DNA from: Bacteroidota bacterium | GTDB lineage: Bacteria > Bacteroidota > Ignavibacteria > SZUA-365 | NCBI GenBank assembly: GCA_023432805.1 | Contig: JAEYUG010000036.1 | Coordinates: 1 to 64,000, forward strand | Reading direction: 5' to 3' | Length of the DNA stretch: 64,000 bases | In this document: positions 54,456 to 63,035 of the stretch, piece by piece | Numbering within the stretch: the stretch's first letter is position 1 | Layout: the number at the start of each line of letters is the position of its first letter | The notes under the pieces: generated by a model | What the model was told of the DNA's origin: nothing | The model's input: the letters and a program-made list of their open reading frames with translations, nothing else | The model's database searches: none | Program-made: the position numbers and the translations under genes

Positions 54456-56651
54456 ATGCGCCTGAGTACCGGATCACGTATCATCCGCGTTGTCTCCCTT
54501 CTTGCACTCGTCGTTTTCATCGGTTGTGGTTCAGGCCGTGATGCAACGTCGCAGCAGGATGCCCGTTTCAACTATGAAGTAGCAAAAAAACTCGCACTAG
54601 ACACGGTCAAGGCCGGCCGTTTCGACGGAGGTCGGATGTGGACCTTCGACTATCCCCCGCTCGAGTGGTTCAAAGAGGCCTATGGGTTCACCCCGGATCA
54701 GGCATGGCTCGATGACGTGCGCATGTCGGCGATCCGCTTTGCCAATTACTGCTCGTCGTCGTTCGTCAGCGCAGACGGGCTCGTGATGACCAATCACCAC
54801 TGCGCACGCGAGAGCGTTGACAACATCAATCAGCCCGGCGAGAATCTGAACGAGACCGGTTTCTATGCGAAGACGCTCGAGGAGGAACGCAAGGTTCCCG
54901 GACTCTACGTCGACCAGCTCGTCGAGATCCGCGATGTCACCGCCGAGGTGATCGCGGCGATGGACAAGGCGCCCACGGACGCCGAGAAGCTGACGGCGCG
55001 CGACGCGGCCACCAAGGAGATCGAAGAGAAGGCGGGTGCAGACTCAAAGCTGCAGGCCGACGTCATCACATTCTACAACGGCGGCAAGTACTCGCTCTAC
55101 CTCTACAAGCGCTACAATGACGTGCGCGCCGTGTTCGTGCCGGAAATGAAGCTCGGCTTCTTCGGCGGTGATTACGACAACTTCACGTATCCCCGCTACA
55201 CCTACGACTGCTCGTTCTTCCGCGTCTACGACGAGGATGGCACCCCGCTCAAGACCAAGCACTACTACAAGTGGAGCAAAGCCGGTGCGAAGGAAGGCGA
55301 GCCCGTGTTCGTCGTCGGCAATCCCGGCAGCACGAATCGCCTCAACACCACCGAACAGCTCGAGTACAATCGTGACATCCAGTACCCCTACGTGGCCGGA
55401 CTCCTCAACGACCGCGTTGAAGTGCTGACCACCTATGCCGAGCAGCATCCCGAGAAGCGGGAGGCGATGATCACGGAGGTGTTCTCGATGGCCAACAGCC
55501 AGAAGGCGTACAACGGGCAACTCTCCGGTCTTCGCGATGACAACCTCATGCAACGCCGCCGCGCCTTCGACCGCTCTTTCAAGGCAGCTGTGCTGGCACG
55601 TCCCGACCTGGCGAAGAAGTACGGACACGTGTGGGACGAAATCGCCGACACTCGCATGAAGATGCGTGAAGTCTCCCCCGACCTCATGGCGCTGCGCAGC
55701 GGCGGACTCGGGACCAGCGAGTTTCTGTCGAAGGCCGCAGCGCTCGCGCGCTACGTCCATGAAATGGCGAAGCCCGAGGCGGATCGTGCGAAGGCCTATC
55801 AGGGCAAGACCGCCGATCTGACGAAACGCGCGCTCGGCAAGTACAGCAAGCCGGATCCGCTCATGGAGGAGCTGACGCTCACGCGCCAGCTGGCCACGAT
55901 GAAGCGCTGGCTCGGTGAATCCGATCCCATTGTGAAGATCGCGCTCAAGGGTCAGTCCTGTGATCAGGCCGCCCGTCGACTGTTGTCGGAAACGTCGCTG
56001 AAGGATTCGCTCGTGCTCGCACAGCTCGTCGAGGGACTCCCCGCGTCGATCGAACAGAGCAACGACCCTTTCATCGCAATGGCCCGTCTGATGATCCCGC
56101 GCACCGACGCCGCACAGAAGATCTCGCGTGAATTCGCGGCACGTGATCAGGTCAATGAGGGACTCCTCGGCCGCGCGCTGTTCGACGTGTACGGCACGGC
56201 GATCCCGCCCGATGCGACATTCACCCTGCGCATTGCCGACGGTGTCGTGAAGGGCTTCGAGTACAACGGAACCAAGGCTCCGTCGCACACGACCTTCTAC
56301 GGCATGTACGACCGCAACGCGTCGTTCGAGGGAGAGGATTCATGGTCGTTGCCCGACAAGTGGAAGAATCCCCCCGCGGATTTCAATCTTTCGACACCCC
56401 TGAACTTCGTCTCGACTAACGACATCATCGGCGGCAACTCCGGCAGCCCGATGATCAACCGCAACAAGGAAGTCGTCGGTCTGATCTTTGACGGCAACAT
56501 CGAGAGTCTGCCCGGCGACTTCATCTTCGCCGAGGATGCCAACAACCGTACCGTGTCCGTCCACTCCTCCGCCATGGTTGAGGCGCTGCGACACATTTAC
56601 AAAGCAACACGCATCGCAGACGAACTCGTCAACAGCCGCCTCTCGAAGTAA
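54456..56651 (+). CDS. S46-family dipeptidyl-peptidase (DPP7/DPP11-like)
   Basis: S46 enzymes release dipeptides from peptide N-termini in the periplasm of Bacteroidota. The 731-residue product starts at 54456, five bases after AGCAGGAG, and has an N-terminal hydrophobic signal, possibly lipidated at Cys24. The chymotrypsin-fold residues are visible: His in VMTNHHCARE (about 114-115), the GGDYDNFTYPRYTYDCSF block, GNPGSTNRL, and the nucleophile Ser in GGNSGSPMINRNKE with FDGNIESLPGDF following. Whether it prefers acidic or hydrophobic P1 residues cannot be decided here. It is divergent from the asparagine-synthetase-like gene. Confidence 0.94.
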   Translation: MRLSTGSRIIRVVSLLALVVFIGCGSGRDATSQQDARFNYEVAKKLALDTVKAGRFDGGRMWTFDYPPLEWFKEAYGFTPDQAWLDDVRMSAIRFANYCSSSFVSADGLVMTNHHCARESVDNINQPGENLNETGFYAKTLEEERKVPGLYVDQLVEIRDVTAEVIAAMDKAPTDAEKLTARDAATKEIEEKAGADSKLQADVITFYNGGKYSLYLYKRYNDVRAVFVPEMKLGFFGGDYDNFTYPRYTYDCSFFRVYDEDGTPLKTKHYYKWSKAGAKEGEPVFVVGNPGSTNRLNTTEQLEYNRDIQYPYVAGLLNDRVEVLTTYAEQHPEKREAMITEVFSMANSQKAYNGQLSGLRDDNLMQRRRAFDRSFKAAVLARPDLAKKYGHVWDEIADTRMKMREVSPDLMALRSGGLGTSEFLSKAAALARYVHEMAKPEADRAKAYQGKTADLTKRALGKYSKPDPLMEELTLTRQLATMKRWLGESDPIVKIALKGQSCDQAARRLLSETSLKDSLVLAQLVEGLPASIEQSNDPFIAMARLMIPRTDAAQKISREFAARDQVNEGLLGRALFDVYGTAIPPDATFTLRIADGVVKGFEYNGTKAPSHTTFYGMYDRNASFEGEDSWSLPDKWKNPPADFNLSTPLNFVSTNDIIGGNSGSPMINRNKEVVGLIFDGNIESLPGDFIFAEDANNRTVSVHSSAMVEALRHIYKATRIADELVNSRLSK

Positions 56652-56677
56652 CCCTCTGCAGAGGCAGAAACGCACAC

Positions 56678-56700
56678 GAGCCCCGGCAATGCCGGGGCTC
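56678..56700. terminator. Hairpin between S46 peptidase and hemerythrin genes
   Basis: Perfect 10-base stem GAGCCCCGGC/GCCGGGGCTC with loop AAT between two converging genes. No long U-run; probably terminates both directions. Confidence 0.7.
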
Positions 56701-56736
56701 GTTGCATGATGGGGGAATCGAGTGCACTGGAACGCA

Positions 56737-57288
56737 TCAACGTGTCGGCACGTCCCGTCTCAATATCTGCTGCTCTGCAGGGAAGCCGTCGGGATCATGT
56801 CCGGCACGAGTCATCGCCCGCCGTGCGGGTTCATACGCGTCTGCACTGTTCATGTACGGGGAGAGTGGAGGCATGGGGATGGCCATGAGTTCATCCATCA
56901 ACGTGGAGACAGCCTCGGCAGACAGACTGCGCACCTCTGCGTATAATCCCGAATCGCCTTCTTCGAGCGGATTGTGCGCGGTCAGTATTCCACGCAACGA
57001 AGCAATTGCAAACGGTGTCGGAGGCAGCACGAGCAACGTGCCGATCGCTCCGTGATCCAGACGGATCTGACGTTCCTGCTCGAAGTGTGGATCCTGGCCG
57101 AGGGAGGCACGTAGCGCACGGATGGCCGGGATCAGGATACGCTCCTCCATCGAAATGTGTCGAAGAAGTCCCTTGCGAAATTCCGTGTAGAGGTCCATGT
57201 CCACATTGGCAATATCAGCGACTGCGCGATCGAGAAGGCCCTCGAGTCTGCGATGGTCCTCTTCGAGCCAGGTCTCGACGGGATGCAT
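56737..57288 (-). CDS. Hemerythrin (HHE)-domain protein
   Basis: The 183-residue protein starts at 57288, with AGGAGGAA close upstream. Di-iron ligands of an HHE four-helix bundle are visible: EEDHRRLEGLL, LLRHISMEERILIP, RLDHGAIGTLL and LTAHNPLEEGDSGLY. Such proteins sense or handle O2, NO or iron in the cytoplasm. A short Pro-rich C-terminal tail follows. The gene lies just downstream of tRNA-Val and its terminator, so it may rely on read-through. Confidence 0.87.
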   Translation of the reverse strand: MHPVETWLEEDHRRLEGLLDRAVADIANVDMDLYTEFRKGLLRHISMEERILIPAIRALRASLGQDPHFEQERQIRLDHGAIGTLLVLPPTPFAIASLRGILTAHNPLEEGDSGLYAEVRSLSAEAVSTLMDELMAIPMPPLSPYMNSADAYEPARRAMTRAGHDPDGFPAEQQILRRDVPTR

Positions 57289-57311
57289 GGCGTTTCCTCC
57301 TGTTGATAATG

Positions 57312-57333
57312 AAAAAGCCCCGTGACCGGGGCT
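57312..57333 (-). terminator. Terminator after tRNA-Val
   Basis: 7-base stem AGCCCCG/CGGGGCT with loop TGAC, followed on the minus strand by TTTTTC. It lies four bases after the tRNA and 24 bases before the hemerythrin ATG. Confidence 0.8.
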
Positions 57334-57336
57334 GTG

Positions 57337-57411
57337 TGGACGTTGCGGGATTTGAACCTGCGACCTCACGCGTGTGAAGCGTGCGCTCTAGACCAGCTGA
57401 GCTAAACGTCC
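57337..57411 (-). tRNA. tRNA-Val (anticodon CAC)
   Basis: The minus strand shows a full cloverleaf: acceptor stem GGACGTT/AACGTCC, D-arm TAGCTCAGCTGGT, anticodon stem CACGC/GCGTG around loop TTCACAC (anticodon CAC), and the T-arm with GGTTCAAATCC. The discriminator base is A. CCA is not encoded. It decodes GUG. Confidence 0.95.
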
Positions 57412-57423
57412 AAATGGATTACC

Positions 57424-57452
57424 AAAGTACGATGATTGGATCCAAAAATCAA
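57424..57452 (-). promoter_or_regulatory. Putative promoter of tRNA-Val
   Basis: On the minus strand: TTGATT, 17 bases, TACTTT followed by GG. The tRNA begins 12 bases after the -10 box. TACTTTG also fits the TANNTTTG box known from Bacteroidota. Confidence 0.6.
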
Positions 57453-57465
57453 GTGCGCATGCGCA

Positions 57466-57489
57466 GGGGCACCGGCAGTCCGGTGCCCC
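57466..57489 (-). terminator. Hairpin after ssb
   Basis: Perfect 10-base stem GGGGCACCGG/CCGGTGCCCC with loop CAGT, 13 bases after the ssb stop and directly before the tRNA-Val promoter. No U-run follows. Confidence 0.65.
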
Positions 57490-57502
57490 CGTCGCGCCAT
57501 GC

Positions 57503-57928
57503 TCAGAAGGGGAGATCGTCGCCCTTTTCCTCGGGAAGTGCCGGACCGTCGTAGCCGCCGGGCTCACCACCCACGCTGCCACCGCCGCCCGCTCCCTTGC
57601 TGTCGAGGAACATGAAGTCGTCGACCACGATCTCGGTCGTATAGCGCTTGTTGCCCTCCTTGTCGTCCCAGCTGCGTGTCTGCAGCTTGCCGCCGACATA
57701 CAGCTTGCTGCCCTTGTGCACATACTGGCCGATCGTCTCGGCCGCCTTGCGCCAGGCCACGCAGCGGTGCCATTCGGTACGCTCGATGAGCTGTCCGTTC
57801 TGATCCTTGTACGACTCGTTGGTCGCAAGCGAGAACGACACGACCGGCGTCCCCTGCGGTGTGTACTTCATTTCGGGATCCTGACCCACATTGCCGATCA
57901 ACATCACCTTGTTCAATCCGTACGCCAT
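57503..57928 (-). CDS. ssb: Single-stranded DNA-binding protein
   Basis: The 141-residue protein protects ssDNA in replication and repair. The OB fold is clear (GLNKVMLIGNVGQDPEMKY, VVSFSLATNE, TEWHRCVAWRKAAE, GSKLYVGGKLQTRSW), followed by a short Gly-rich linker and the acidic tip DDLPF that recruits partner proteins. AGGAGG precedes the ATG at 57928. The position next to a tRNA and an NHL protein gives no further hint. Confidence 0.97.
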   Translation of the reverse strand: MAYGLNKVMLIGNVGQDPEMKYTPQGTPVVSFSLATNESYKDQNGQLIERTEWHRCVAWRKAAETIGQYVHKGSKLYVGGKLQTRSWDDKEGNKRYTTEIVVDDFMFLDSKGAGGGGSVGGEPGGYDGPALPEEKGDDLPF

Positions 57929-57954
57929 AAAGCCTCCTCGTGTGTAAGTGTGTG

Positions 57955-58938
57955 TTACTGTGTACAAGACAAAAGTATGACGGAAGTCGTGGTCAGAAGC
58001 AGCACATTTCCATCGGATTCTGCAACATTCCGGAATTCTGCCACCGGCGAGGCGAAAAAGATGTCGCGCACGGTGCGCGCGGCTTCCAGTCTGCCGTCGA
58101 TACTCCAGGCGTGCAGCGCATCCCTGGTCACGATCCACCCCCGATTCCCGCGCAGCGATATCCCGCGCGCACCATGCAGGATTCCCTCCCCGAACGTGAA
58201 GCGCCAGGCACCGAACGCATCGAAGACCACCACGCGCGATTCCTCGAGCACGTAGACGTTGTCGGCATCGTCGAGCACCATGGCCACAGGTCGGACCAGA
58301 CGCCCCGCTCCCGCATCGACACCACCGAAGCGATGCTCGATCGTGGCGAATCCGCTGGAGGTCACCACACGCGCATTCTCTCCGTCGAGGATGTAGAGCG
58401 TGCCCTGTCTGGCCGCCGCCACGTCGAGCGGCTCACCGAAGCTCTGGGTGGGATCCGGCGTATCGCGCGTACTGAAGGTGCCGAGCGCATGCATGTCGCG
58501 GTCGAGCCGCACGATGCGGTTGTTGCCCCGATCTGCGACATACACCGTGAGGCCCATCCGGGCATCGATCCCGCCAGGCTGATCGAACTGCTCGAGCGCC
58601 CACCCCTGTCCACCGGTCGAGCGGATCTCGGTGCCATCGATGCGAAACTTGTGCAGCGTATGCCTGCTGCCGTCTGTCACGTACACGTCGCCGAAGGCGT
58701 CCATCGCCACATCATGCGCCGACGCGAAGGCTCCGAAGCGGTAGTTCTCCACCAGCCTGCAGGCTCCGCCATTGTCGCGAGGAATAGAAGGAGGGAGGAT
58801 CGGCGCGGGAGGCGAGACGAGGCGTGCCGTCGACCCCGGCATCGTGGGGGAAGCGTCCTTCGCCGCATGCATGCCGGTCTGCGCACGCGTACTCGAAGAA
58901 GCGGTCAACAGCATGACGACCGCACAGCATGTGGACAT
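57955..58938 (-). CDS. Exported NHL-repeat beta-propeller protein
   Basis: The product has about 327 residues from the ATG at 58938. A signal peptide (CAVVMLLTASSSTRAQ) and a Pro-rich linker precede repeated NHL blocks: DVAMDAFGDVYVTDGSRHTL, GLTVYVADRGNNRIVRLD and MVLDDADNVYVLEESRVV. These form a six-bladed propeller, usually a binding surface. It lies 52 bases after a small lipoprotein gene and 26 bases before ssb. Confidence 0.82.
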   Translation of the reverse strand: MSTCCAVVMLLTASSSTRAQTGMHAAKDASPTMPGSTARLVSPPAPILPPSIPRDNGGACRLVENYRFGAFASAHDVAMDAFGDVYVTDGSRHTLHKFRIDGTEIRSTGGQGWALEQFDQPGGIDARMGLTVYVADRGNNRIVRLDRDMHALGTFSTRDTPDPTQSFGEPLDVAAARQGTLYILDGENARVVTSSGFATIEHRFGGVDAGAGRLVRPVAMVLDDADNVYVLEESRVVVFDAFGAWRFTFGEGILHGARGISLRGNRGWIVTRDALHAWSIDGRLEAARTVRDIFFASPVAEFRNVAESDGNVLLLTTTSVILLSCTQ

Positions 58939-58990
58939 GAAATGGAACGCGCCCGGCAGGATGCCGAGCGCGCACAGACGGAAGGGGACC

Positions 58991-59482
58991 TTATTTGCCG
59001 GGAGCGACGGTGACGACAACCGGTGCACTGACGACCTCATTGCGGATGCCCTCGGTGGTCTGGAAGGCGAGCTTCACGAGCACCTTCGGATATCGTGCGG
59101 GATCAAAGCCCGGCAAGTCGAGCGGTGTGACGACCTTGAAGTCGCGAGATTGCTTCGGAAACATCTGCGCCGTCGACGTCGAGCCGTAGGAGTCGGGAAT
59201 GATCGGACGGAAGCGCACAAGCGCCTTCTCGTCGGCGGCGTTGTACAGCGTGCCTTCGAGGAAGGCAATGTTCTGACCGCGCTCGGTGCGATTGATGATG
59301 TTCACTGTGATGTCTGCGGAAACAGTGTAATCCTGCCCCTGCTTCTGAAGTGTCACAGTTGTTGGACCAAAGCCGAACGACATTTCGGCAAGAGGTGCGT
59401 CCTTCGAGCAGCCTGCCACAATCAGAAGAAGGGCGGGGAGCACGAACAGCGGCATGCGAGCTTTCATTGATCTCGTTGTCAT
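58991..59482 (-). CDS. Small putative lipoprotein (163 aa)
   Basis: A signal sequence ends in the lipobox IVAGC, then SKDAPLAE. The mature part is beta-rich (TVTLQKQGQDYTVSADITVN) and ends APVVVTVAPGK. No family recognised. It lies 22 bases downstream of tonB on the same strand, so it may be part of a TonB-linked envelope unit. A second ATG at 59467 is also possible. Confidence 0.7.
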   Translation of the reverse strand: MTTRSMKARMPLFVLPALLLIVAGCSKDAPLAEMSFGFGPTTVTLQKQGQDYTVSADITVNIINRTERGQNIAFLEGTLYNAADEKALVRFRPIIPDSYGSTSTAQMFPKQSRDFKVVTPLDLPGFDPARYPKVLVKLAFQTTEGIRNEVVSAPVVVTVAPGK

Positions 59483-59504
59483 CGGTGCGTGTTGGGACTC
59501 GGCG

Positions 59505-60161
59505 TTATTTCAGGCGGAAACGAACTGGGACGGACACTTTCACGTTCACGGGCTTCCCGCGCTGCATGCCGGGCGTGAACTTGACCTTCTTCACGGCGTC
59601 GATGGCTGCTTCATCGCATCCGCCACCGATGCCGCGCAGAATCTCGGCACGCGTCACGTTGCCATTCCTGTCGACCCATGCAAGGACGGAAACCGTCCCT
59701 TCAACACCGGCTCGAATGGCGAGATCAGGGTACACAAGGTTCGCCTTGATGGCGTCGAGTCCGCCGATGATCGTCGGCTGATCTTCCACAACTTCAAAAT
59801 AGGTTTCTTCGACTTCGACCTTCTTCTCAGCCTGCTTCGGCGGTTCGGGTGGTGCCTTCACCTGCTCGGTCACGTCGACTTCGCTGGTGATGTCCACATC
59901 GTCCATCGCATCGGCGTTCGGTGCTTCGATGAGTACGGGCGGACGCGGCGGCGGGGGCGGACGATTCTCCTGGCGCGTGTGGTCGATGTCTTCGACCTTG
60001 ACTACTTCCTGCTGCGCGGAAACGACGAGCTGCTCCTGTTCGAGCGACGGGAAAAACTTGAATGCCGAGATGACGAGGAGCAATGCAAGGAGAAGGGACA
60101 TTTCGAAGTACCTTCTGGACTTGCCTCGGACATCGGCGGCGGGTGTTTTGCGTAAGGCCAT
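59505..60161 (-). CDS. TonB-family energy transducer
   Basis: TonB proteins transmit the proton-motive force to outer membrane receptors. The 218-residue protein has one membrane anchor (about 21-36, SLLLALLLVISAF), a proline/acidic linker (RPPPPPRPP, APPEPPKQAEKKVEVEE) and a C-terminal TonB domain (YPDLAIRAGVEGTVSVLAWV, AIDAVKKVKFTPGMQ, VSVPVRFRLK). No ExbB/ExbD or receptor gene is in the window. Confidence 0.9.
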   Translation of the reverse strand: MALRKTPAADVRGKSRRYFEMSLLLALLLVISAFKFFPSLEQEQLVVSAQQEVVKVEDIDHTRQENRPPPPPRPPVLIEAPNADAMDDVDITSEVDVTEQVKAPPEPPKQAEKKVEVEETYFEVVEDQPTIIGGLDAIKANLVYPDLAIRAGVEGTVSVLAWVDRNGNVTRAEILRGIGGGCDEAAIDAVKKVKFTPGMQRGKPVNVKVSVPVRFRLK

Positions 60162-60334
60162 TGTTCAGACTCCTGATCCAAAAACGTCCTTCGAATATAC
60201 CGCTCCGCACGCGATATTCAAATGCGGCTGCGCAATGCGATGCGGCAACGGGTATGCATCATGTTCACGCAGGCAACCTCGTGGATGTTCCGCCCTGAAT
60301 CAAGGCAGGATGGCGGTAGCGTCTACCGTGCGAT

Positions 60335-60363
60335 TTGCATTTTCCATCCTGGTGCCGTATGTT
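60335..60363 (+). promoter_or_regulatory. Putative promoter of tRNA-Leu
   Basis: TTGCAT, 17 bases, TATGTT, nine bases before the first base of the tRNA. Spacing and -10 form match the other promoter candidates. Confidence 0.6.
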
Positions 60364-60372
60364 TCTGCTCTT

Positions 60373-60456
60373 GCCTGGATGGCGGAATTGGCAGACGCGC
60401 TACATTCAGGGTGTAGTGTCCGCAAGGGCGTGCAGGTTCGACTCCTGTTCCAGGCA
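60373..60456 (+). tRNA. tRNA-Leu (anticodon CAG)
   Basis: A class II tRNA: acceptor stem GCCTGGA/TCCAGGC (with discriminator A), D-arm GCGGAATTGGCAGACGC, anticodon stem CTACA/TGTAG around TTCAGGG (anticodon CAG), a long variable arm TGTCCGCAAGGGCG, and T-arm GGTTCGACTCC. CCA is not encoded. It decodes CUG. Confidence 0.96.
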
Positions 60457-60461
60457 CCTGA

Positions 60462-60500
60462 AACCCGGCTCTCGAAACGAGGGCCGGGTTTTTCTTTTCT
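60462..60500 (+). terminator. Rho-independent terminator after tRNA-Leu
   Basis: AACCCGGC/GCCGGGTT stem continued by CTCG/CGAG, followed by TTTCTTTTCT. It begins six bases after the tRNA. Confidence 0.92.
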
Positions 60501-60568
60501 CCGCGAGGGTCTAGATTGCAGTGCGCCCGTCCGGGACGCATTTCGCACCGCACTCATCCCTCTTGTGC

Positions 60569-61192
60569 ATGGCTCCCATCGTACTCGGCATCGCCGGTGG
60601 CAGCGGGTCGGGAAAGACCACGTTCGCCCGCGGACTCATCGACGCCTTCTCACCCGGCATCGTGCTGCTCTTCCAGCACGATGCGTACTACCACGATCTG
60701 GCGCGCATGCCCGATCCTGATCCCGCCCGCATCAACTACGATCATCCCGCCTCGCTCGAGACTGATCTCTGTGTCGCCCAGCTGCGTGCGCTCACGCGCG
60801 GGGAGCAGATCGAGCAACCCGTCTACGACTTCTCGACACATCGCAGGCGCGCCACTGCACACAGTGTTGCGCCACATCCGGTGATCCTTGTCGAGGGCAT
60901 CCTCGTGCTGGCCGAACCCGCGCTGCGCGACGCAATGGATCTGCGCATCTTCGTCGACGCGGAACCCGACATCCGTCTTCTGCGCAGGATGGAACGCGAC
61001 ATCACACAGAGGGGACGCACGGTGCAGTCGGTGCGCGATCAGTACTACGCCACGGTCCGCCCGATGTACGAACAGTTCGTCGCACCCAGCAAGTGTCATG
61101 CAGATATGATCGTTCCCCACGGTGGCGAGAACCGCCGCGCGCTCGAGGTGGTCTCCGGATGGCTGCGCGCGCGCCTCGCCGGGTCGGTGTGA
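60569..61192 (+). CDS. udk: Uridine kinase
   Basis: The 207-residue enzyme phosphorylates uridine and cytidine in pyrimidine salvage. The P-loop GGSGSGKTTFA begins at residue 10. QHDAYYHDLARMPD, INYDHPASLETDL and PVYDFSTHRRR are the substrate-binding blocks, and ILVEGILVLAEPALRDAMDL follows. The chosen ATG at 60569 gives the usual start before IVLGIAGG. Confidence 0.95.
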   Translation: MAPIVLGIAGGSGSGKTTFARGLIDAFSPGIVLLFQHDAYYHDLARMPDPDPARINYDHPASLETDLCVAQLRALTRGEQIEQPVYDFSTHRRRATAHSVAPHPVILVEGILVLAEPALRDAMDLRIFVDAEPDIRLLRRMERDITQRGRTVQSVRDQYYATVRPMYEQFVAPSKCHADMIVPHGGENRRALEVVSGWLRARLAGSV

Positions 61193-61244
61193 GGATGCAC
61201 GACTGTCCCGTGCCGGGTACGGTCGCGTGCCTGACGGTCTCGGG

Positions 61245-61976
61245 TCAGGGCTTGCGGCCGGCCACCAGAAGGTACCCCATCCAACGGCTTCCCCCGTTGC
61301 GTGAGTAGACGTCGATTTCGTGCTTGTAGTGCTTGACCAGGGACTTGTGGTGCTTCATCCCCTCGAATCCACCGGACACGATCGAGCGGACTTCCTCACC
61401 GAACTGTTTGTAGAAGGCCGCAAGTCTCTTCGATGCGTCTTCGATGCGCAGGCCGGTGATGCCGGCGGATTCGATGAGCGCAACGAGCGCGTCGCGATGG
61501 AGGATCTTGTGCGAGCGGCTTTCCCAGACATCACGCACGAAGGTCGGGACGTCGTCGGCGAGCCAGCAGGAGTCGGCGATGGCAAGCGTGCCGCCGGGAC
61601 GCAGCACGCGCAGCGCCTCCGTGAGCACCTTTCCGGAGGGATAGGCGGCGAGCACGCCCTCGAGCAGCACGACGTCGAAACTACCGTCCGCGAAATCGAG
61701 GGTGACCGGCGACATGAAGCGGAAGCTTGCACGCGTGTTCTTCACACTCATCGCGGCCATCTTCGCGTAGAAGACGCTTTCGCTGTCTTCTTCGATGCCG
61801 ATCACCGGACAGCCGAGCGCCTCGACCGCCGCGAACACATTCTCGCCATAGCGGCACCCCTCGAGCAGCGCCGAAGCGACGGGCGCTGCAGGTGCGGCCA
61901 GAGAGATGAGACGACGGGTGAGGGAGGGTCCCCCGGGCGTGAGGTGAAACGGGTACAGCGACGAGATAGATGCCAT
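61245..61976 (-). CDS. Class I SAM-dependent methyltransferase
   Basis: The 243-residue protein shows a degenerate motif I (ALLEGCRYGENVFAAVEAL), an acidic second strand (VIGIEEDSESVFYAKM), the motif DFADGSFDVVLLEGVLAAYPSG and LRVLRPGGTLAIAD, typical of Methyltransf_11. The acceptor is unknown. It lies 49 bases downstream of ftsX on the same strand and converges on udk. Confidence 0.83.
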   Translation of the reverse strand: MASISSLYPFHLTPGGPSLTRRLISLAAPAAPVASALLEGCRYGENVFAAVEALGCPVIGIEEDSESVFYAKMAAMSVKNTRASFRFMSPVTLDFADGSFDVVLLEGVLAAYPSGKVLTEALRVLRPGGTLAIADSCWLADDVPTFVRDVWESRSHKILHRDALVALIESAGITGLRIEDASKRLAAFYKQFGEEVRSIVSGGFEGMKHHKSLVKHYKHEIDVYSRNGGSRWMGYLLVAGRKP

Positions 61977-62025
61977 GCGAAAATCCGGGGAGTTGGTGTG
62001 GGATGGAAGAGCGCCGCCCGCGCGG

Positions 62026-62910
62026 TCAGGCTGATGCGACGAGCGTCTCCCGCAGGAAGCGTCGCACGGAAATGATCGATCCGACGAGGCCGAGCAGGCT
62101 GCCGAGCAACACGAGGTAGAGGTGAAAGCCGATGTCGATGCTGATCGAGACGAGCAGATCCTCGGCCAGGGGCGTGATGAAGAAGCGGAACACGACGTCG
62201 AGCAGCAGCGCCGCCGCTGCGCCTCCTGCTAGTCCGTGCAGCAGACCTTCGAGCAGGAAGGGCGTGCGGATGAAGGTGCTGGTCGCGCCGACGAGTTTCA
62301 TGGTGCGGATGATCTCGCGCTTGGCCTCGATGGTCAGGCGGATCGTGTTGGCCACGAGGATTACCGCACTGAGTGCGAGCACGATGCCGATGAACAGTGT
62401 AGCCCAGGTGAAGGCGCGCGCACGCTGGTCGATGAGCTGGAGGAACTGCTTGCGGTAGACCACGCTCTCGACGGCCTTCATCTTCTCGATGCGCGCGGCA
62501 ATGACGCGCACGCTGTCGGGATTGGCCCAGCCGTCGGCGATGGTGACACGGAAGGAGGGGGGCAGGGGATTGTCGCCGAGCACGGCATCGACATCCTCGC
62601 CGATCTCCTCGCGGAAAATCCTGGCCGCTTCGTCCTTCGACACGTAGCGGATGTCGAGCACGCCGGGCACGGCTCGCATTGCGCGCGCGACGATCTCGTT
62701 CTGCGCGTCGGTCAGTCCCAGATGCAAAAAGGCCTCGATCTCCACGCGCGAGCGGATGTCGTCGACGACCGAAGAGAGGTTGACGGTGATGAGTGTGAAG
62801 ACGCCGAGCAGGAGCAGGGAGATTCCCACGGTGAAGATCGAGATCAGCGTGCTTGTCCTGTTGCGACGGAAGCCCGCGACGCTCTCGTTGAATGTATAGC
62901 TGAGGCTCAT
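62026..62910 (-). CDS. ftsX: Cell-division permease-like protein FtsX
   Basis: FtsX partners FtsE and controls septal peptidoglycan hydrolases. The 294-residue protein has one N-terminal membrane helix (about 22-46), a periplasmic region (about 50-165) with FLHLGLTDAQNEIVARAMRA, and three C-terminal helices with the MacB/FtsX-type VANTIRLTIEAKREIIRTMK and LVGATSTFIRTPFLLEG. ftsE is not adjacent in the window. It is divergent from mazG. Confidence 0.93.
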   Translation of the reverse strand: MSLSYTFNESVAGFRRNRTSTLISIFTVGISLLLLGVFTLITVNLSSVVDDIRSRVEIEAFLHLGLTDAQNEIVARAMRAVPGVLDIRYVSKDEAARIFREEIGEDVDAVLGDNPLPPSFRVTIADGWANPDSVRVIAARIEKMKAVESVVYRKQFLQLIDQRARAFTWATLFIGIVLALSAVILVANTIRLTIEAKREIIRTMKLVGATSTFIRTPFLLEGLLHGLAGGAAAALLLDVVFRFFITPLAEDLLVSISIDIGFHLYLVLLGSLLGLVGSIISVRRFLRETLVASA

Positions 62911-63035
62911 GCGTGCGGTATGATGGAACCTTCAAGCTACCCGATTTCACGCGTTTTCACAAGAACCGGGCTCCGGTTTGCACGGCTTCCGCTGGGGTGC
63001 GATACTTGCAGGATCCCCCAACGCACAGAGATCCC

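Noticed and set aside
57940..59013. 357-codon plus-strand frame opposite the NHL protein
   Set aside because: Antisense to a protein with clear NHL repeats and a signal peptide.
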